DNA of 64,000 bases from Spirochaetaceae bacterium (GTDB lineage Bacteria > Spirochaetota > Leptospiria > Leptospirales > Leptonemataceae), in contig PBUB01000028.1 of the NCBI GenBank assembly GCA_002729885.1, positions 62,001 to 126,000 of the forward strand, written 5' to 3'. The translations under genes and the position numbers were made by a program. The notes beneath the pieces were generated by a model. It saw only the letters and a list, made by a program, of their open reading frames with translations, did not search any database and had not been told where the DNA came from. Shown piece after piece: positions 53,511-62,901 of the stretch (the first letter of the stretch is position 1; every line of letters begins with the position of its first letter).

Positions 53511-54494
53511 CTATCGCGCTCCTCGTCCCTTCTGACTTGCCAGATACACTACTTTCCTGGCTCGCATAACGTCGCCCAGAGGACGATGATCCTCCAGAGC
53601 CTGCCAGGGATCGAACACCGCATTTTCTATGGTTTCCTGTAGCGCTTCCAGCTCCCCTGCGTTCTGCGCGGGGATGCTAAGTCGTCCCACCGTTACGTAG
53701 GGAGACTGCTTTTCCTTCCAGTCTACAGAGGCATCCTCCACAGGAGTATGCTTTTCATCGGTGAAGAATTGAAGCTGTAGATCCATTTGAAGAGGAGCCA
53801 TTTTAAGACGACTTTTCATCTCCTCTGCCATATCCGAAGGAGTGCCGGCTCCTTTTTTCAGACGCGGGTCCGGAAGCAGCCTTACCCTGGCCGCATAGGG
53901 ACCACATGCAATGGGAGCAGCAGAATAGAACTTCTCTGTGGCAAAACCGGTAAACTTTCGATTAACTGCAGCTCCAAGTTTTTTCATTCGCATCAGCCCG
54001 CCAAGAAATCCATAGGTCTTGATCATAAAGCGAAATAGAACGGCATTCCCCTGGGCCGCAGCCTGCACCATCTGCACAAATTGCTCGCTTTTGGGCGAAG
54101 AAAATGAAGGAAGATTAATTAACAGAAAATCCTGACAGTCTATGTTGCCGCCCAGGGCGCCAGGCCCATCCAGTCCGCGGACTTTGATGGCAAATCCACG
54201 AATATCACCTGTCTTATCTGGCTGGATGTTTAAACTACCGTTGGAGAGCCGAATCCATGCTTCATGCTGACCAGGAAAGGCAAACAATCCATGCCTGGCA
54301 TATTCCGGAATATCGCCCAGTACTTCAAGTTCTGCCTTCAGGCCCAGGATTTGCTTACGATGCAATGCCCGACCAGGACCGAATTCCCGGGATTTTAACT
54401 TTTGAAGCAGCCCAAACTGCTTTGCATATTTCTGAAACCTCTCTGCTTCGTCATCGGTAATATTCTCTTTCCAGTCTGTGGATGGTTGTTTCAT
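53511..54494 (-). CDS. Small catalase-fold heme protein
   Basis: A 327-residue member of the catalase-related group of small proteins (compare mycobacterial MAP2744c and the allene oxide synthase fold). The distal His region is RALHRKQILGLKAELEVL near 45, followed by YARHGLFAFPGQHEAWIRLSNG, split here as YARHGLFAFPG and EAWIRLSNG. The C-terminal ARKVVYLAS would carry the proximal heme Tyr. It lacks the long arms and NADPH region of full catalases, so peroxidase activity is more likely than true catalase. ATG at 54494 has GGAAG 6 bases upstream. Confidence 0.8.
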   Translation of the reverse strand: MKQPSTDWKENITDDEAERFQKYAKQFGLLQKLKSREFGPGRALHRKQILGLKAELEVLGDIPEYARHGLFAFPGQHEAWIRLSNGSLNIQPDKTGDIRGFAIKVRGLDGPGALGGNIDCQDFLLINLPSFSSPKSEQFVQMVQAAAQGNAVLFRFMIKTYGFLGGLMRMKKLGAAVNRKFTGFATEKFYSAAPIACGPYAARVRLLPDPRLKKGAGTPSDMAEEMKSRLKMAPLQMDLQLQFFTDEKHTPVEDASVDWKEKQSPYVTVGRLSIPAQNAGELEALQETIENAVFDPWQALEDHRPLGDVMRARKVVYLASQKGRGAR

Positions 54495-54788
54495 GCTTTC
54501 TTCCAATCGTAAATGGATCTATTGTGGATCTTTATTTCGGGCCGTCGCCGGTTGCTCTCTGCCGGACGCTAATCCTGTTGCAGGGTACTATTTTGTAAAG
54601 TTAAAGACTCCGGAATTCTCCAGGAAGTCCGGTTAAGGGAGCGGTCAGCAAATTTTGGCCGGGGATTCGCTTTAATCTTTGACTTTCCTTGCGAACTGGC
54701 AGGTTCCTGATTCTTTCCAAAGATTTTTCCATGGATATTCCACCAATGTTTTCCAGGGGATACTCTCCGAATTCCAGGAGGATGGGCA

Positions 54789-55178
54789 ATGTCACAGAAG
54801 TCTGGCGCTGGTCGCAATCTACTCTTGCAGGGAGTGCTGTTCGCTCTAGTTTCGTTTCTCAGCTGTTGTTTTACCATTGTTACGGTTTCCGATGAAGTGG
54901 AGACCAACAAGATCTACTCAGGAACCCGTGCCAATATAGTGATCATAGGAAGTTCTTACGACCATCCTCATGGCCCTGGACCCATGTTTCGCTACCTGGG
55001 AGTGCTGGATTTTCCATTCAGCCTGGTGGCCGATACTGTAATTTTACCCTATACAATTGCCTATACCATTCTGGCGCAGGATTTCACGGATCCAGATTCG
55101 GCGGAACCGGACGACGCTGAGTCTTCGCCGTCCTCTGATCCCGACCAGGGCCTGGAATCAGAAGAGATTTCGCACTAA
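54789..55178 (+). CDS. YceK/YidQ-family lipoprotein
   Basis: A 129-residue predicted lipoprotein with lipobox LSC (Cys26 or 27). It matches the YceK/DUF1375 pattern: IYSGTRANIVII, then YLGVLDFPFSLVADTVILPY. The function of the family is unknown. The last 30 residues are an acidic Ser/Asp/Glu tail absent from typical members. ATG at 54789 follows AGGAGG by about 7 bases. Confidence 0.85.
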   Translation: MSQKSGAGRNLLLQGVLFALVSFLSCCFTIVTVSDEVETNKIYSGTRANIVIIGSSYDHPHGPGPMFRYLGVLDFPFSLVADTVILPYTIAYTILAQDFTDPDSAEPDDAESSPSSDPDQGLESEEISH

Positions 55179-55252
55179 AGCCAATCCAGTCCTGAGTTTC
55201 GCTCATGTAAACCTGGTCCAATGGCTCCCACGAAATTTCGGGCCCGGGCCCG

Positions 55253-55275
55253 CTATCCCGGAATGCCTGGGATAG
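55253..55275. terminator. Hairpin between convergent genes
   Basis: Arms CTATCCC/GGGATAG with a 9-base loop, preceded by GC-rich palindromic sequence (CGGGCCCGGGCCCG near 55239-55252). Located between the YceK-like and C39-like genes; likely a bidirectional terminator, without a T-run. Confidence 0.45.
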
Positions 55276-55359
55276 TGACATGCAGGGCCGGCAACCCTGG
55301 ATCCAATTCAGCGATGCCCAGGTTCAATGGGTCTCCCTGGCACAAACATTCCAGCGAGG

Positions 55360-55758
55360 TTATAGATTTCGAGCTGGATCCAGAGGTAAGATAAATCCCG
55401 CCCAGAGTGGGTCCCCTGCCAGATTCCCGCCTTCCGGATAGGGATCGTGCACAGGCTCAAATCCATTTTGCGCGGTGCGCGCGAGAATTACATGGCGATA
55501 ATCGCCTCTGGGGCTTTCGCCTGCTATCAAACAGAGAATCCCACTGGCACAGGGAAAGATCAATCGGCCATCCTTTAGTTCCACTTTGAGAAATGCCCAA
55601 CCATGCTCTTTGAGAAAATCATTTATGGATTTGAGGTAATCGGCGCTATCAATGAAGTTAGGAACCGAGTCCAGGGCCTGCTCCAGCAAGGATGCAATGC
55701 AGGCCTGAAGAGCATTGCCTTTACCCCCATCCCATTTCGTTTGCATTACTGGTTTCAT
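55360..55758 (-). CDS. Predicted C39-like/papain-fold cysteine peptidase homologue
   Basis: A 132-residue protein. The catalytic Cys would be in GNALQACIASLLEQ (near 20), the His in DYRHVILAR (near 88) and the Asp in EPVHDPYPEGG (near 104). This Cys-His-Asp pattern with VHDPYP resembles small bacterial proteins related to C39 peptidases. No signal peptide. ATG at 55758 has AGGAGG 5 bases upstream. Substrate unknown; it has no transporter or bacteriocin partner nearby. Confidence 0.65.
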   Translation of the reverse strand: MKPVMQTKWDGGKGNALQACIASLLEQALDSVPNFIDSADYLKSINDFLKEHGWAFLKVELKDGRLIFPCASGILCLIAGESPRGDYRHVILARTAQNGFEPVHDPYPEGGNLAGDPLWAGFILPLDPARNL

Positions 55759-56066
55759 GGTTCCTCCTGCCCCTTCGCGGATTTATGATTTCCATAGAAC
55801 TTCGCTTCCAATTAATTCGCACCTTTCCCGTGCGAGATGTCCTGCAATCCCCCGGAGCGAGCCTGGGCGGCAAACTCCACGGCCAGATTCACCGATAGCC
55901 TCTGCAGGGCAGAGATGAAACAGCACTCTCCTGGGCCCCCACTCAGTAATCTTCGCCCCGGATGTCAACTATCCGAATGCGCGAAAACAATTACTGCCCC
56001 GGAACACTGAGGCTCATCGACCTGTGCTTTTGTAGACGTATAGGGCTCACCTCCTACATTCAGACT
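55759..56066. other. Divergent intergenic region
   Basis: A 308-base gap between the C39-like gene and the site-2 protease gene. A short hairpin (TCGCAC/GTGCGA, 55817-55835) is the only structure noted. Nothing else is supported. Confidence 0.5.
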
Positions 56067-57179
56067 ATGAAGTGGTCCCTCTTTGTTGGCCGGCCTTTTG
56101 GCATTCGGGTGTATCTGCACTGGACATTCTTGCTTCTGATTGGCTGGATCATAGTAACCCGTCTGGGCTCAGGAGTCCAGAGCACACTGGAGATTCTGGT
56201 ATTCATTGTTTTGCTCTTCGGGTCGGTCCTCCTGCATGAACTGGGGCATGCATTGATGGCCCGCAGATTCAAGGTGCGAACCAGAGACATCATCCTTTTG
56301 CCCATCGGAGGTATGGCCCGTTTTCGCAAGCTACCGGAAGAGCCGGCTGCGGAGTTTCTAATCGCCCTGGCAGGGCCTGCCATGAATGCGCTGATTTCCA
56401 TCGCATTGTTTCTGGTGTTGTTGCTCCTGGGCCAGCCCCCTGCCTTCCCGGAAAAGATTACTCTAATCGAAGGAGAGCACTCATTGATCCAGAACCTGTT
56501 CTGGGCCAATGCACTTCTGGCAACATTCAATCTGGTGCCTGCTTTTCCCATGGATGGAGGACGTGTGTTGCGAGGACTTCTCGGCTTTCGCATGAGTCAT
56601 GAGCGAGCTACCACTATAACAGCAGAAATCGGCCAGGCCCTGGGTATTCTTTTTGTAATCCTGGGATTTATGTACAACCTGGGTTTGATTTTCATTGGCA
56701 TCTTTGTATTTCTGGGGGCTTCGGCAGAATCTTCCTCGGAACAGATACGAAGCTCTTTACGCTCCTATACGGTTTCAAACATCTTGATCAAACATTATAC
56801 CGCTCTACGTCCGGAGCAAGGTATAATGCAGGCCGTGGAGCAATTGCTTGCTGGCCAGGAAGAAGAGTTTCTTGTAATGGAGAATGAAAAGGTGGCGGGG
56901 GTGCTGACGAAAAAAGAAATCTTCAATGGTCTGGCCATGCATGGAAATCAGATTTCAGTGAGAAAGATAATGAAGACCCGGTTTCCTCATCTACGGCTGG
57001 AAAGTACTCTTGAGGATGCTTTGCGCCATCTACAGGAAAGCGACTCTCCCATCGCACCGGTCTATAAAGGCAGGAAACTGGTAGGAATCCTGGATCGAGA
57101 AAACATTGAGGAATTACTAACTTTAAACAAGGCCATGCAGCAGTATCTAGAATCCCCCTTGCGTGATAGAACTCAATGA
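56067..57179 (+). CDS. Site-2 protease (M50) with C-terminal CBS pair
   Basis: A 370-residue intramembrane metalloprotease. The zinc motif HELGHALMAR is near residue 55, and the third ligand region NLVPAFPMDGGRVL near 155-170. About six hydrophobic segments surround these. The C-terminal part (about 245-365) has two CBS domains, with SDSPIAPVYKGRKLVGILD typical of the second, which may sense adenine nucleotides. This is the layout of the Rip3/SpoIVFB-type S2P group. ATG at 56067 is chosen since the protein should begin near MKWSLFVGRPFGI; the longer frame from 55962 adds an unrelated segment. Overlaps the next gene as ATGA. Confidence 0.88.
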   Translation: MKWSLFVGRPFGIRVYLHWTFLLLIGWIIVTRLGSGVQSTLEILVFIVLLFGSVLLHELGHALMARRFKVRTRDIILLPIGGMARFRKLPEEPAAEFLIALAGPAMNALISIALFLVLLLLGQPPAFPEKITLIEGEHSLIQNLFWANALLATFNLVPAFPMDGGRVLRGLLGFRMSHERATTITAEIGQALGILFVILGFMYNLGLIFIGIFVFLGASAESSSEQIRSSLRSYTVSNILIKHYTALRPEQGIMQAVEQLLAGQEEEFLVMENEKVAGVLTKKEIFNGLAMHGNQISVRKIMKTRFPHLRLESTLEDALRHLQESDSPIAPVYKGRKLVGILDRENIEELLTLNKAMQQYLESPLRDRTQ

Positions 57180-57466
57180 GCGTTCCATCCAATAATAAGT
57201 CTGTCCCGGAATCGCGATCCAGCTTCTGGATTCTCGGGGCCCTGGCGATCTTTCTGGCCCTGCTCCCATTGGGTGAAGAGCCGCACCTGGTTCAAAAGCT
57301 CAAGCTGATGTGGTTTGGCTGGCTACAAACTCCACTGGATTGGTTTGATCTGGCCCTGCATGGAGGGCCGCTCCTGGCTTTCCTTGGATCAGCCATCTAC
57401 ACTGCACTGAAGAGATTCAACGTCTGGTATGGCCATCACAGAAAAAAAGAAACAAGTGGGGACTGA
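57176..57466 (+). CDS. Small membrane protein of unknown function
   Basis: A 96-residue protein with two predicted helices (about 16-33, WILGALAIFLALLPLG, and about 65-80, PLLAFLGSAIYTAL). The sequence LLPLGEEPHLVQKLKLMW with PLDWFDLALHGGP resembles short proteins found near transport or protease genes in other bacteria; no function is known. It overlaps the site-2 protease gene by four bases (ATGA), so it is co-translated with it. Confidence 0.7.
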   Translation: MSVPSNNKSVPESRSSFWILGALAIFLALLPLGEEPHLVQKLKLMWFGWLQTPLDWFDLALHGGPLLAFLGSAIYTALKRFNVWYGHHRKKETSGD

Positions 57467-57796
57467 CATTATTCACAGGTGCCCTTCTCTGTTCGAATAA
57501 TCCAGGCAGCGTAATCCAGAACCCGGAATAGCCCGTACATGGGCTCCAATGTGGCCCTTCCGGGAACCCGTTACTGCCGTCCATAGTAGCCAGGTATTAC
57601 TCCCGGCCTCATTTCCTCTATTGTCTAGCTCAAACTTGTCCAACCTTGAACGTCGGGTACATTTCACTTTTTTGAAATCCATCCGTCATATAGAGCATGA
57701 GGGCTCCGAAGATGTGTACATCTCGGGCACTCAAGAGAAAAAGAGACTCATAAGAGCGAGCGATGTGGAACAGGAGGTTCCACGCAGAGGACGAAG
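57467..57796. other. Intergenic region before the Big_2 lipoprotein gene
   Basis: A 330-base stretch with no convincing gene; short frames here do not look coding. It should contain the promoter of the Big_2 gene, but no consensus promoter could be assigned. GAGG precedes the start at 57797. Confidence 0.5.
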
Positions 57797-60700
57797 ATGA
57801 TTACCAGGGTACGGATACTGATTATTCTGGCATTGAGCCTGGGCATGAGCAACTGTATGGCCTGGCCCGGAAGCATATTTGCTCTGTTTGGAGGCGGCGG
57901 AGGAGGATCATCCCTGCTTCTGCTGGGCGGAGAAGCGGAAATGGTAGGCCTGGAAATCAGCCCGGCCAGTTCAACAACACCCAGAGGGGTGAATATTAAC
58001 TTCAAGGCCACAGCTCTCTACAGTGATGGAAGCACCAGAGATGTAACATCCAGCGCAAACTGGGGCACTGACAACACCACTATCACTATTAACTCAGGAA
58101 CGGCCAGCACCAGCTCGGCAACTCCCACCGGAGCCCACGGAATTACTGCAGCTGTGGCAGGATTTAACGCAAATGCAACCCTTACAGTAAACAGTGCTCA
58201 GCTGGAAAGTCTGGCCGTAACTCCGCCGGCTACCACCATCGCAAATGGATTCAGCCGCCAGTTTCGCGCCACCGGTTTCTATTCGGATGGAACGGCAGTA
58301 GATATCACCAGCACCGTGAACTGGAGTAGCAGCAACACAGGTGCCATTACGATTTCATCCAATGGAAGTGCATCCGCCATTTCAGGTACCGGTACTTCTA
58401 CAATTACTGCAACTCTATCCGGCCAATCCAGTAATGCCACAGCAACAGCCTCATCGGCATCTCTCACTGGATTTTCCATCTCCCCGGCTTCTTCCAGTAT
58501 CGCAGTTAACACCACCCAGCAATTCGTAGCCACGGCAACGTTCTCAGACAGCACAACCCAGATTCAGACCCTGACTTCCAGCTGGTCTTCCAGCAATACA
58601 ACCTATGCAACGGTGGACACTTCTACAGATACAGATCCTGGTCTGGCACGGGCCACAGGTAGTCCGGGCACCACGCAAATTCGTGCGAAAATTTCCGGTA
58701 CATTTGCTTCCTGTGGAGCAGCGGATACTGACTGCGCAACTCTCACGGTACAGAGCTGTAGCCTTACCGGAATAACTGTAACCCCCAACAACCCCATTGC
58801 CTTCGGTACCGATCAGCAATTCAAAGCCACCGGAAACTATTCCAATTGTCCGGATCAGGATATTACCAACGATGTGATCTGGACCTCCAGCAATACATCA
58901 GTTGCCACTATCTCCAATACTTCTCCCAATAAAGGACTGGCTAACTCTGTTGGATCCGGCACAACTACCATCACAGCCACGAAAGGAGCTGTGACCGGGG
59001 ATACCAGTCTTGAAGTTCGCATCATTACGCTTACTTCGATTTCCATCTCTCCTTCCAGCGCCACCCTGAAGCCGGGCGATACCCAGTCCTTCTCTGCCAG
59101 TGGCACCTATAGCGATGGAACCGTACAGGATCTAACATCTCAGGTTGTATGGAGTTCCTCCGATTCAAGCGTAGCCTGGGTGGATAATTCTCCGGGATAT
59201 AAGGGCGAAAGCGAAGCACTCACCGCAGGTACTACAACGATTTCGGCCACTCGAGATGGAGTTACAGGAACAGCCACGATTACAGTAAATGCAGATACCA
59301 CTGCACCCCAACTGAATTCGGTAATCGATTCTGGAACTACCTATGTTACGGTGGAGTTCACAGAGGATGTGAATGTTACTCAGGCAAGCGACCTGAACAA
59401 CTGGAAGATTGTGGACAGTGTCAGTGGCGCTTGCGGAACAGGAGATAACTTCACCGGTTCTACGCAGACCGGCGATTACAACGTCAGCTCGGTAACTGTC
59501 ATATCGCCAAGGCGGTACAGGCTGAACTTTGATGCTTCTTCTCAGCAAAAAACCTACTACGTCTTGGCCAACAACAACTCTGCTTCCAGCGGGCGAATCC
59601 GGGACCTGGCAGACACACCCAACTATATTGGCTGCCCCAACTCACTGAGCTTCGCAGGACAGGACGGCGTAAAACCGTATCTGCTGAATGTAATCAGCAC
59701 CACCCCTACAGCTCTGGTGGTTACATTTTCCGAAGCTGTGAAAATGAGCGGAGGCGGAACGGACGATGCCACCGTAGCATCCAACTGGAGCATTGTGGAA
59801 GCGCCGGCAGATGGCGGCTGCACAGATCCCACTACAATCAGTAGCATCACAGCTCTGGACACCAAGACAGTGCAAATCAATCTGAACTGGTCTCAGTGTG
59901 CCATTCGATACGAGATCACAGCCGCATCCACGCTTGTGGATACGTCTACCAATGCAAACACCATGGGCTCTCCCAGGACTCTGAGCTTCACCGGTAACGA
60001 ACAGATCAAACTGGTAAGCGCTGTAGCCACTTCGTTGACGACGGTGGAACTAACCTTTTCGAAACCGGTAAAGTCCGATGCAGCCTGTTCCAGCATCAGT
60101 GACTGTGCCCAGAGATATAAATTCTCTACCAGTACCCTGGGAAATATTACCCAGGCCATTGTAGGCACAGGCACCGATGCCAATAAGGTTACCCTAACGC
60201 ATCAGACCGATCAGCAGGGCTTCGCTTACACCGTCATTGTTGCAAATAACCTGGACGGGGATGGTTTCGATAACACATCCAATACATTCAAAGGCGTGCG
60301 AAACAGCGATGACACTCAATATGTGCAGGCTGCTCCTAAAGATCGCGCCACCTTCGTAGGCCAGGGAGACCGAATTGATGAGTTCCAGGATGGAGCCTAC
60401 TATTCAGATCCGTTTCAGGATGGATCGGTATTCTCTTTTGCCTTCAACTATGATGGCAAGGTTTATCTGGGAACCAACGATAAGAACAACGCCGCATTCC
60501 GATTTGAGCCCTCTGGCGCAAATTCCACGCTGGTAACGTTCCGATTCACATCGGGAACCTGTAGCCAGTCCATCGGCTTTGGATATGTAGAAGGTGGCTC
60601 CTGCGATTCTGCCGGATCCATTGGACCCAACAGCGAATATGGCACCGTGGGATTTAACTCGGTAACATCTACAATCAGCGCCGCGGACTATGAGCTGCTT

Positions 60701-61732
60701 TACGTAGGGACTCTAAGAAACGGAGTGAATACAATTTACTACTCCCAGTCCAAGGAAACCGAACTCACCTGGAAGCAAGTAGGCTTCTCCGTAACCGGAG
60801 GAGGCAACACAAAGAGTATCCAGACCATTGAAGGCCATGGAGATCGAATGTTCTTTGGATTCTCTTCTCCCCATAGCCAGCAGGCCCCGATTATCTCCAC
60901 TCATTCCATGAGCGAAAGTAGCGGGGATGTTACCCTGGCTTCCGGAACCGATGTAAGTGTGCGTAGTCTGGCCTATCTGGGTAAGCAGGGATCGCCTCAA
61001 AACCCATGCAAGGATAACAACTCTTCCTGCGTGGTGGGCATCGACAGTATGCTCAGCATCGATGGAAGCACTCACAGTGCACTGTTTGGTGCCTCCGGAG
61101 CCTTCCTCATCGCCAACAACGGCGGTATTGCCTTTGCCACCAGCTTTGCAGGGGGGGCTTCCACAGCTCCCCAGGACGACGATTTCAGTCTGGCATTGAG
61201 CTTCCGTCCGGATGAACGCACCAACACCACACTGGCCCTTCCCAATGCACCGGCCGGACTGGGAAAAATTAGTCCGGGCCAGCGTGGAGTTCCCTTCATT
61301 GTCATTTACAAAAATACATTGTATGTTGCTAGAAACCTGGCTTCTGCAGATAACTCCGCCGGACAGGTAGTGAATGGAGGAGCGGAGCTCTGGAAATGTT
61401 CCAGCAGTTGCGGAACCAGCACAAACTGGAGCAAGGTGTTTTCATCCACTGACTTTGACGCTGACATTACAGCCATCTCCCTGCTACAGGTAAATGGAGA
61501 CTATCTCTACGTAGGATTCGACAACCCCACCGATGGAATCCAGGTGTATCGCACCAGCGATTCGTCACTAACCGGGAGTGGAAACTTTACCCAGCGACAT
61601 ACCAACGGATTCGGGGATGGACATACGAAGATCTTCTCCAGCACTTCCATCAATGATGGAATCAGCAATTACATCTATGTAGTGGTAGGCACCGGCTCTG
61701 CAGCCATCAACGTTTACCGGGAGGTAGACTGA
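57797..61732 (+). CDS. Big_2 (bacterial Ig-like) surface lipoprotein
   Basis: A 1311-residue predicted lipoprotein with lipobox GMSNC near residue 20 and a Gly-rich stretch (FGGGGGGSS) after it. Five Big_2-type Ig domains follow (about 50-470), each with an ISP/VTP start, an ATxxYSDGT-like strand and VxWSSSNT. Three SbsA-like Ig domains come next (about 500-850, for example ALVVTFSEAVKMSG). The last 450 residues are a repetitive, beta-rich region with GKVYLGTNDKNN and DYLYVGFDNPTDGIQVYR, which looks like a beta-propeller. Leptospiral Lig and related proteins use Big_2 arrays as adhesins; adhesion is inferred here. Two Bor-like lipoprotein genes follow closely. Confidence 0.88.
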   Translation: MITRVRILIILALSLGMSNCMAWPGSIFALFGGGGGGSSLLLLGGEAEMVGLEISPASSTTPRGVNINFKATALYSDGSTRDVTSSANWGTDNTTITINSGTASTSSATPTGAHGITAAVAGFNANATLTVNSAQLESLAVTPPATTIANGFSRQFRATGFYSDGTAVDITSTVNWSSSNTGAITISSNGSASAISGTGTSTITATLSGQSSNATATASSASLTGFSISPASSSIAVNTTQQFVATATFSDSTTQIQTLTSSWSSSNTTYATVDTSTDTDPGLARATGSPGTTQIRAKISGTFASCGAADTDCATLTVQSCSLTGITVTPNNPIAFGTDQQFKATGNYSNCPDQDITNDVIWTSSNTSVATISNTSPNKGLANSVGSGTTTITATKGAVTGDTSLEVRIITLTSISISPSSATLKPGDTQSFSASGTYSDGTVQDLTSQVVWSSSDSSVAWVDNSPGYKGESEALTAGTTTISATRDGVTGTATITVNADTTAPQLNSVIDSGTTYVTVEFTEDVNVTQASDLNNWKIVDSVSGACGTGDNFTGSTQTGDYNVSSVTVISPRRYRLNFDASSQQKTYYVLANNNSASSGRIRDLADTPNYIGCPNSLSFAGQDGVKPYLLNVISTTPTALVVTFSEAVKMSGGGTDDATVASNWSIVEAPADGGCTDPTTISSITALDTKTVQINLNWSQCAIRYEITAASTLVDTSTNANTMGSPRTLSFTGNEQIKLVSAVATSLTTVELTFSKPVKSDAACSSISDCAQRYKFSTSTLGNITQAIVGTGTDANKVTLTHQTDQQGFAYTVIVANNLDGDGFDNTSNTFKGVRNSDDTQYVQAAPKDRATFVGQGDRIDEFQDGAYYSDPFQDGSVFSFAFNYDGKVYLGTNDKNNAAFRFEPSGANSTLVTFRFTSGTCSQSIGFGYVEGGSCDSAGSIGPNSEYGTVGFNSVTSTISAADYELLYVGTLRNGVNTIYYSQSKETELTWKQVGFSVTGGGNTKSIQTIEGHGDRMFFGFSSPHSQQAPIISTHSMSESSGDVTLASGTDVSVRSLAYLGKQGSPQNPCKDNNSSCVVGIDSMLSIDGSTHSALFGASGAFLIANNGGIAFATSFAGGASTAPQDDDFSLALSFRPDERTNTTLALPNAPAGLGKISPGQRGVPFIVIYKNTLYVARNLASADNSAGQVVNGGAELWKCSSSCGTSTNWSKVFSSTDFDADITAISLLQVNGDYLYVGFDNPTDGIQVYRTSDSSLTGSGNFTQRHTNGFGDGHTKIFSSTSINDGISNYIYVVVGTGSAAINVYREVD

Positions 61733-61733
61733 T

Positions 61734-62270
61734 ATGCTTCAGAGGTCAGGTATTCCAGGCGAAAGGGATCATCGTAGAGCATTTGCGCATAACGAATTCG
61801 CAGAGATAGATGCCGGTGCAGGCCCGGTGCCGGAAGAGAAGGGAATCAGGAGTTACGGCAAACAAGGTGCTTCACATAGCGTAACCGGCGCAGGTGAAGC
61901 CCCAATTCGTAAGGCTGGCCTGCCCAGGTTGATCTTCCTCGCGGCCAGCGCTCTTCTTCTTTTTCTTCTTTCTCAGTGTCAGCATGCCCGAATCCGCTTC
62001 GATGGATGCAGCGATTGCAAAGGAGCCGAAAACAGCGCCGGTCAGACCTTTCAAACAAAGGTTGTAGAACAGGATGAGGTATTCTGGTTCTGGGGCCTGT
62101 CTCCGGACAAAATCGAGTATCAAGCTCAGGATCTGTGCCCGGAAAAAGGAGTCCTGGAAGTATATAATTATAGCAGTCTCATGGATGGAATTCTGGAAAA
62201 CGTGACTCTGGGAATATTTGCGCCGCGAACCATGCGAATTACCTGCAATAAAGGAGAGCCTGAATCGTGA
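61734..62270 (+). CDS. Bor/Iss-like lipoprotein with extended N-terminus
   Basis: A 178-residue protein. The C-terminal half matches the lambda Bor/Iss family: FWFWGLSPDKIEYQAQDLCP, then SLMDGILENVTLGIFAPRTM and a late Cys. The lipobox LLSQC lies unusually far in, near residue 82, after a hydrophobic segment starting at PRLIFLAAS. Either the start is really downstream at a non-ATG codon, or there is an exceptional 60-residue leader; ATG at 61734 begins one base after the previous stop. Bor-type proteins are outer-membrane lipoproteins linked to serum survival in enterobacteria. Confidence 0.75.
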   Translation: MLQRSGIPGERDHRRAFAHNEFAEIDAGAGPVPEEKGIRSYGKQGASHSVTGAGEAPIRKAGLPRLIFLAASALLLFLLSQCQHARIRFDGCSDCKGAENSAGQTFQTKVVEQDEVFWFWGLSPDKIEYQAQDLCPEKGVLEVYNYSSLMDGILENVTLGIFAPRTMRITCNKGEPES

Positions 62271-62632
62271 TCGCAAACAGCAATAAAAGAGGCAAGTTAT
62301 CCAGGTTAACATGGCCAACTGTCTTTCTATCGCTTTTGTTTCTGGTTCAATGCCAGACCAGCGTGGTTAACTTTGGCCAGCCTGGCGTGGGCGATGAACC
62401 GACCGCGGCTGTGGATCAGAGATACGGAAGCGTCATCGCTGGCCTGATCCCTGTATCCAGTCCGGCAGAGCATTCCTGTGACCAGAATCCACGAAGGGTG
62501 GTAATTACCAGAGACTGGATAGACTTTGCCATTCACTTCTGGGTAGGCGGCATCTATACCACTCGCACAGTGGAACTCTACTGCGCATCGCCTAACTGGC
62601 CTACCAATCCCAAAAGAAGTAGCCGTAAGTAA
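62267..62632 (+). CDS. Second Bor-like lipoprotein
   Basis: A 121-residue predicted lipoprotein with lipobox LVQC near residue 29. The C-terminal region RDWIDFAIHFWVGGIYTTRT with VELYC matches the same Bor pattern as the preceding gene, so they are probably paralogues. It starts with GTG, overlapping the previous stop as GTGA, with AAGGAG about 11 bases upstream. Both likely share a transcript with the Big_2 gene. Confidence 0.78.
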   Translation: MIANSNKRGKLSRLTWPTVFLSLLFLVQCQTSVVNFGQPGVGDEPTAAVDQRYGSVIAGLIPVSSPAEHSCDQNPRRVVITRDWIDFAIHFWVGGIYTTRTVELYCASPNWPTNPKRSSRK

Positions 62633-62710
62633 ACTTCTTTGCGGCTTTCCACGTTGCGTTTTTTCTCTCGAAACATGTTCGCACCCACAGACCAGCAGGC
62701 ATACTCCGGG

Positions 62711-62760
62711 TTCTGAAATGCTGCGGGCTCTGGAATGCTCCGGGTCTGGATTGCTCCGGG
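62711..62760. repeat. Imperfect tandem repeat, three units of 16-17 bp
   Basis: Units TTCTGAAATGCTGCGGG, CTCTGGAATGCTCCGGG and TCTGGATTGCTCCGGG lie head to tail. They are outside any convincing gene. Confidence 0.75.
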
Positions 62761-62901
62761 CCCAGGGCAGCACAGCGGCCATCAGTGGCTCAGAATAGGC
62801 CAATCCTGGGCGGACTCGGGCTCAGTGAAGGATAAAAGTTTAGCTCTGGAGAGGGCCGGGTTTGGATCAAAAAGGGATGGATTCAGATTTCCGGTTAAGC
62901 G

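Noticed and set aside
57549-57800. 83-residue plus-strand frame before the Big_2 gene
   Set aside because: No signal peptide, no ribosome-binding site, and low similarity to coding composition of neighbours.
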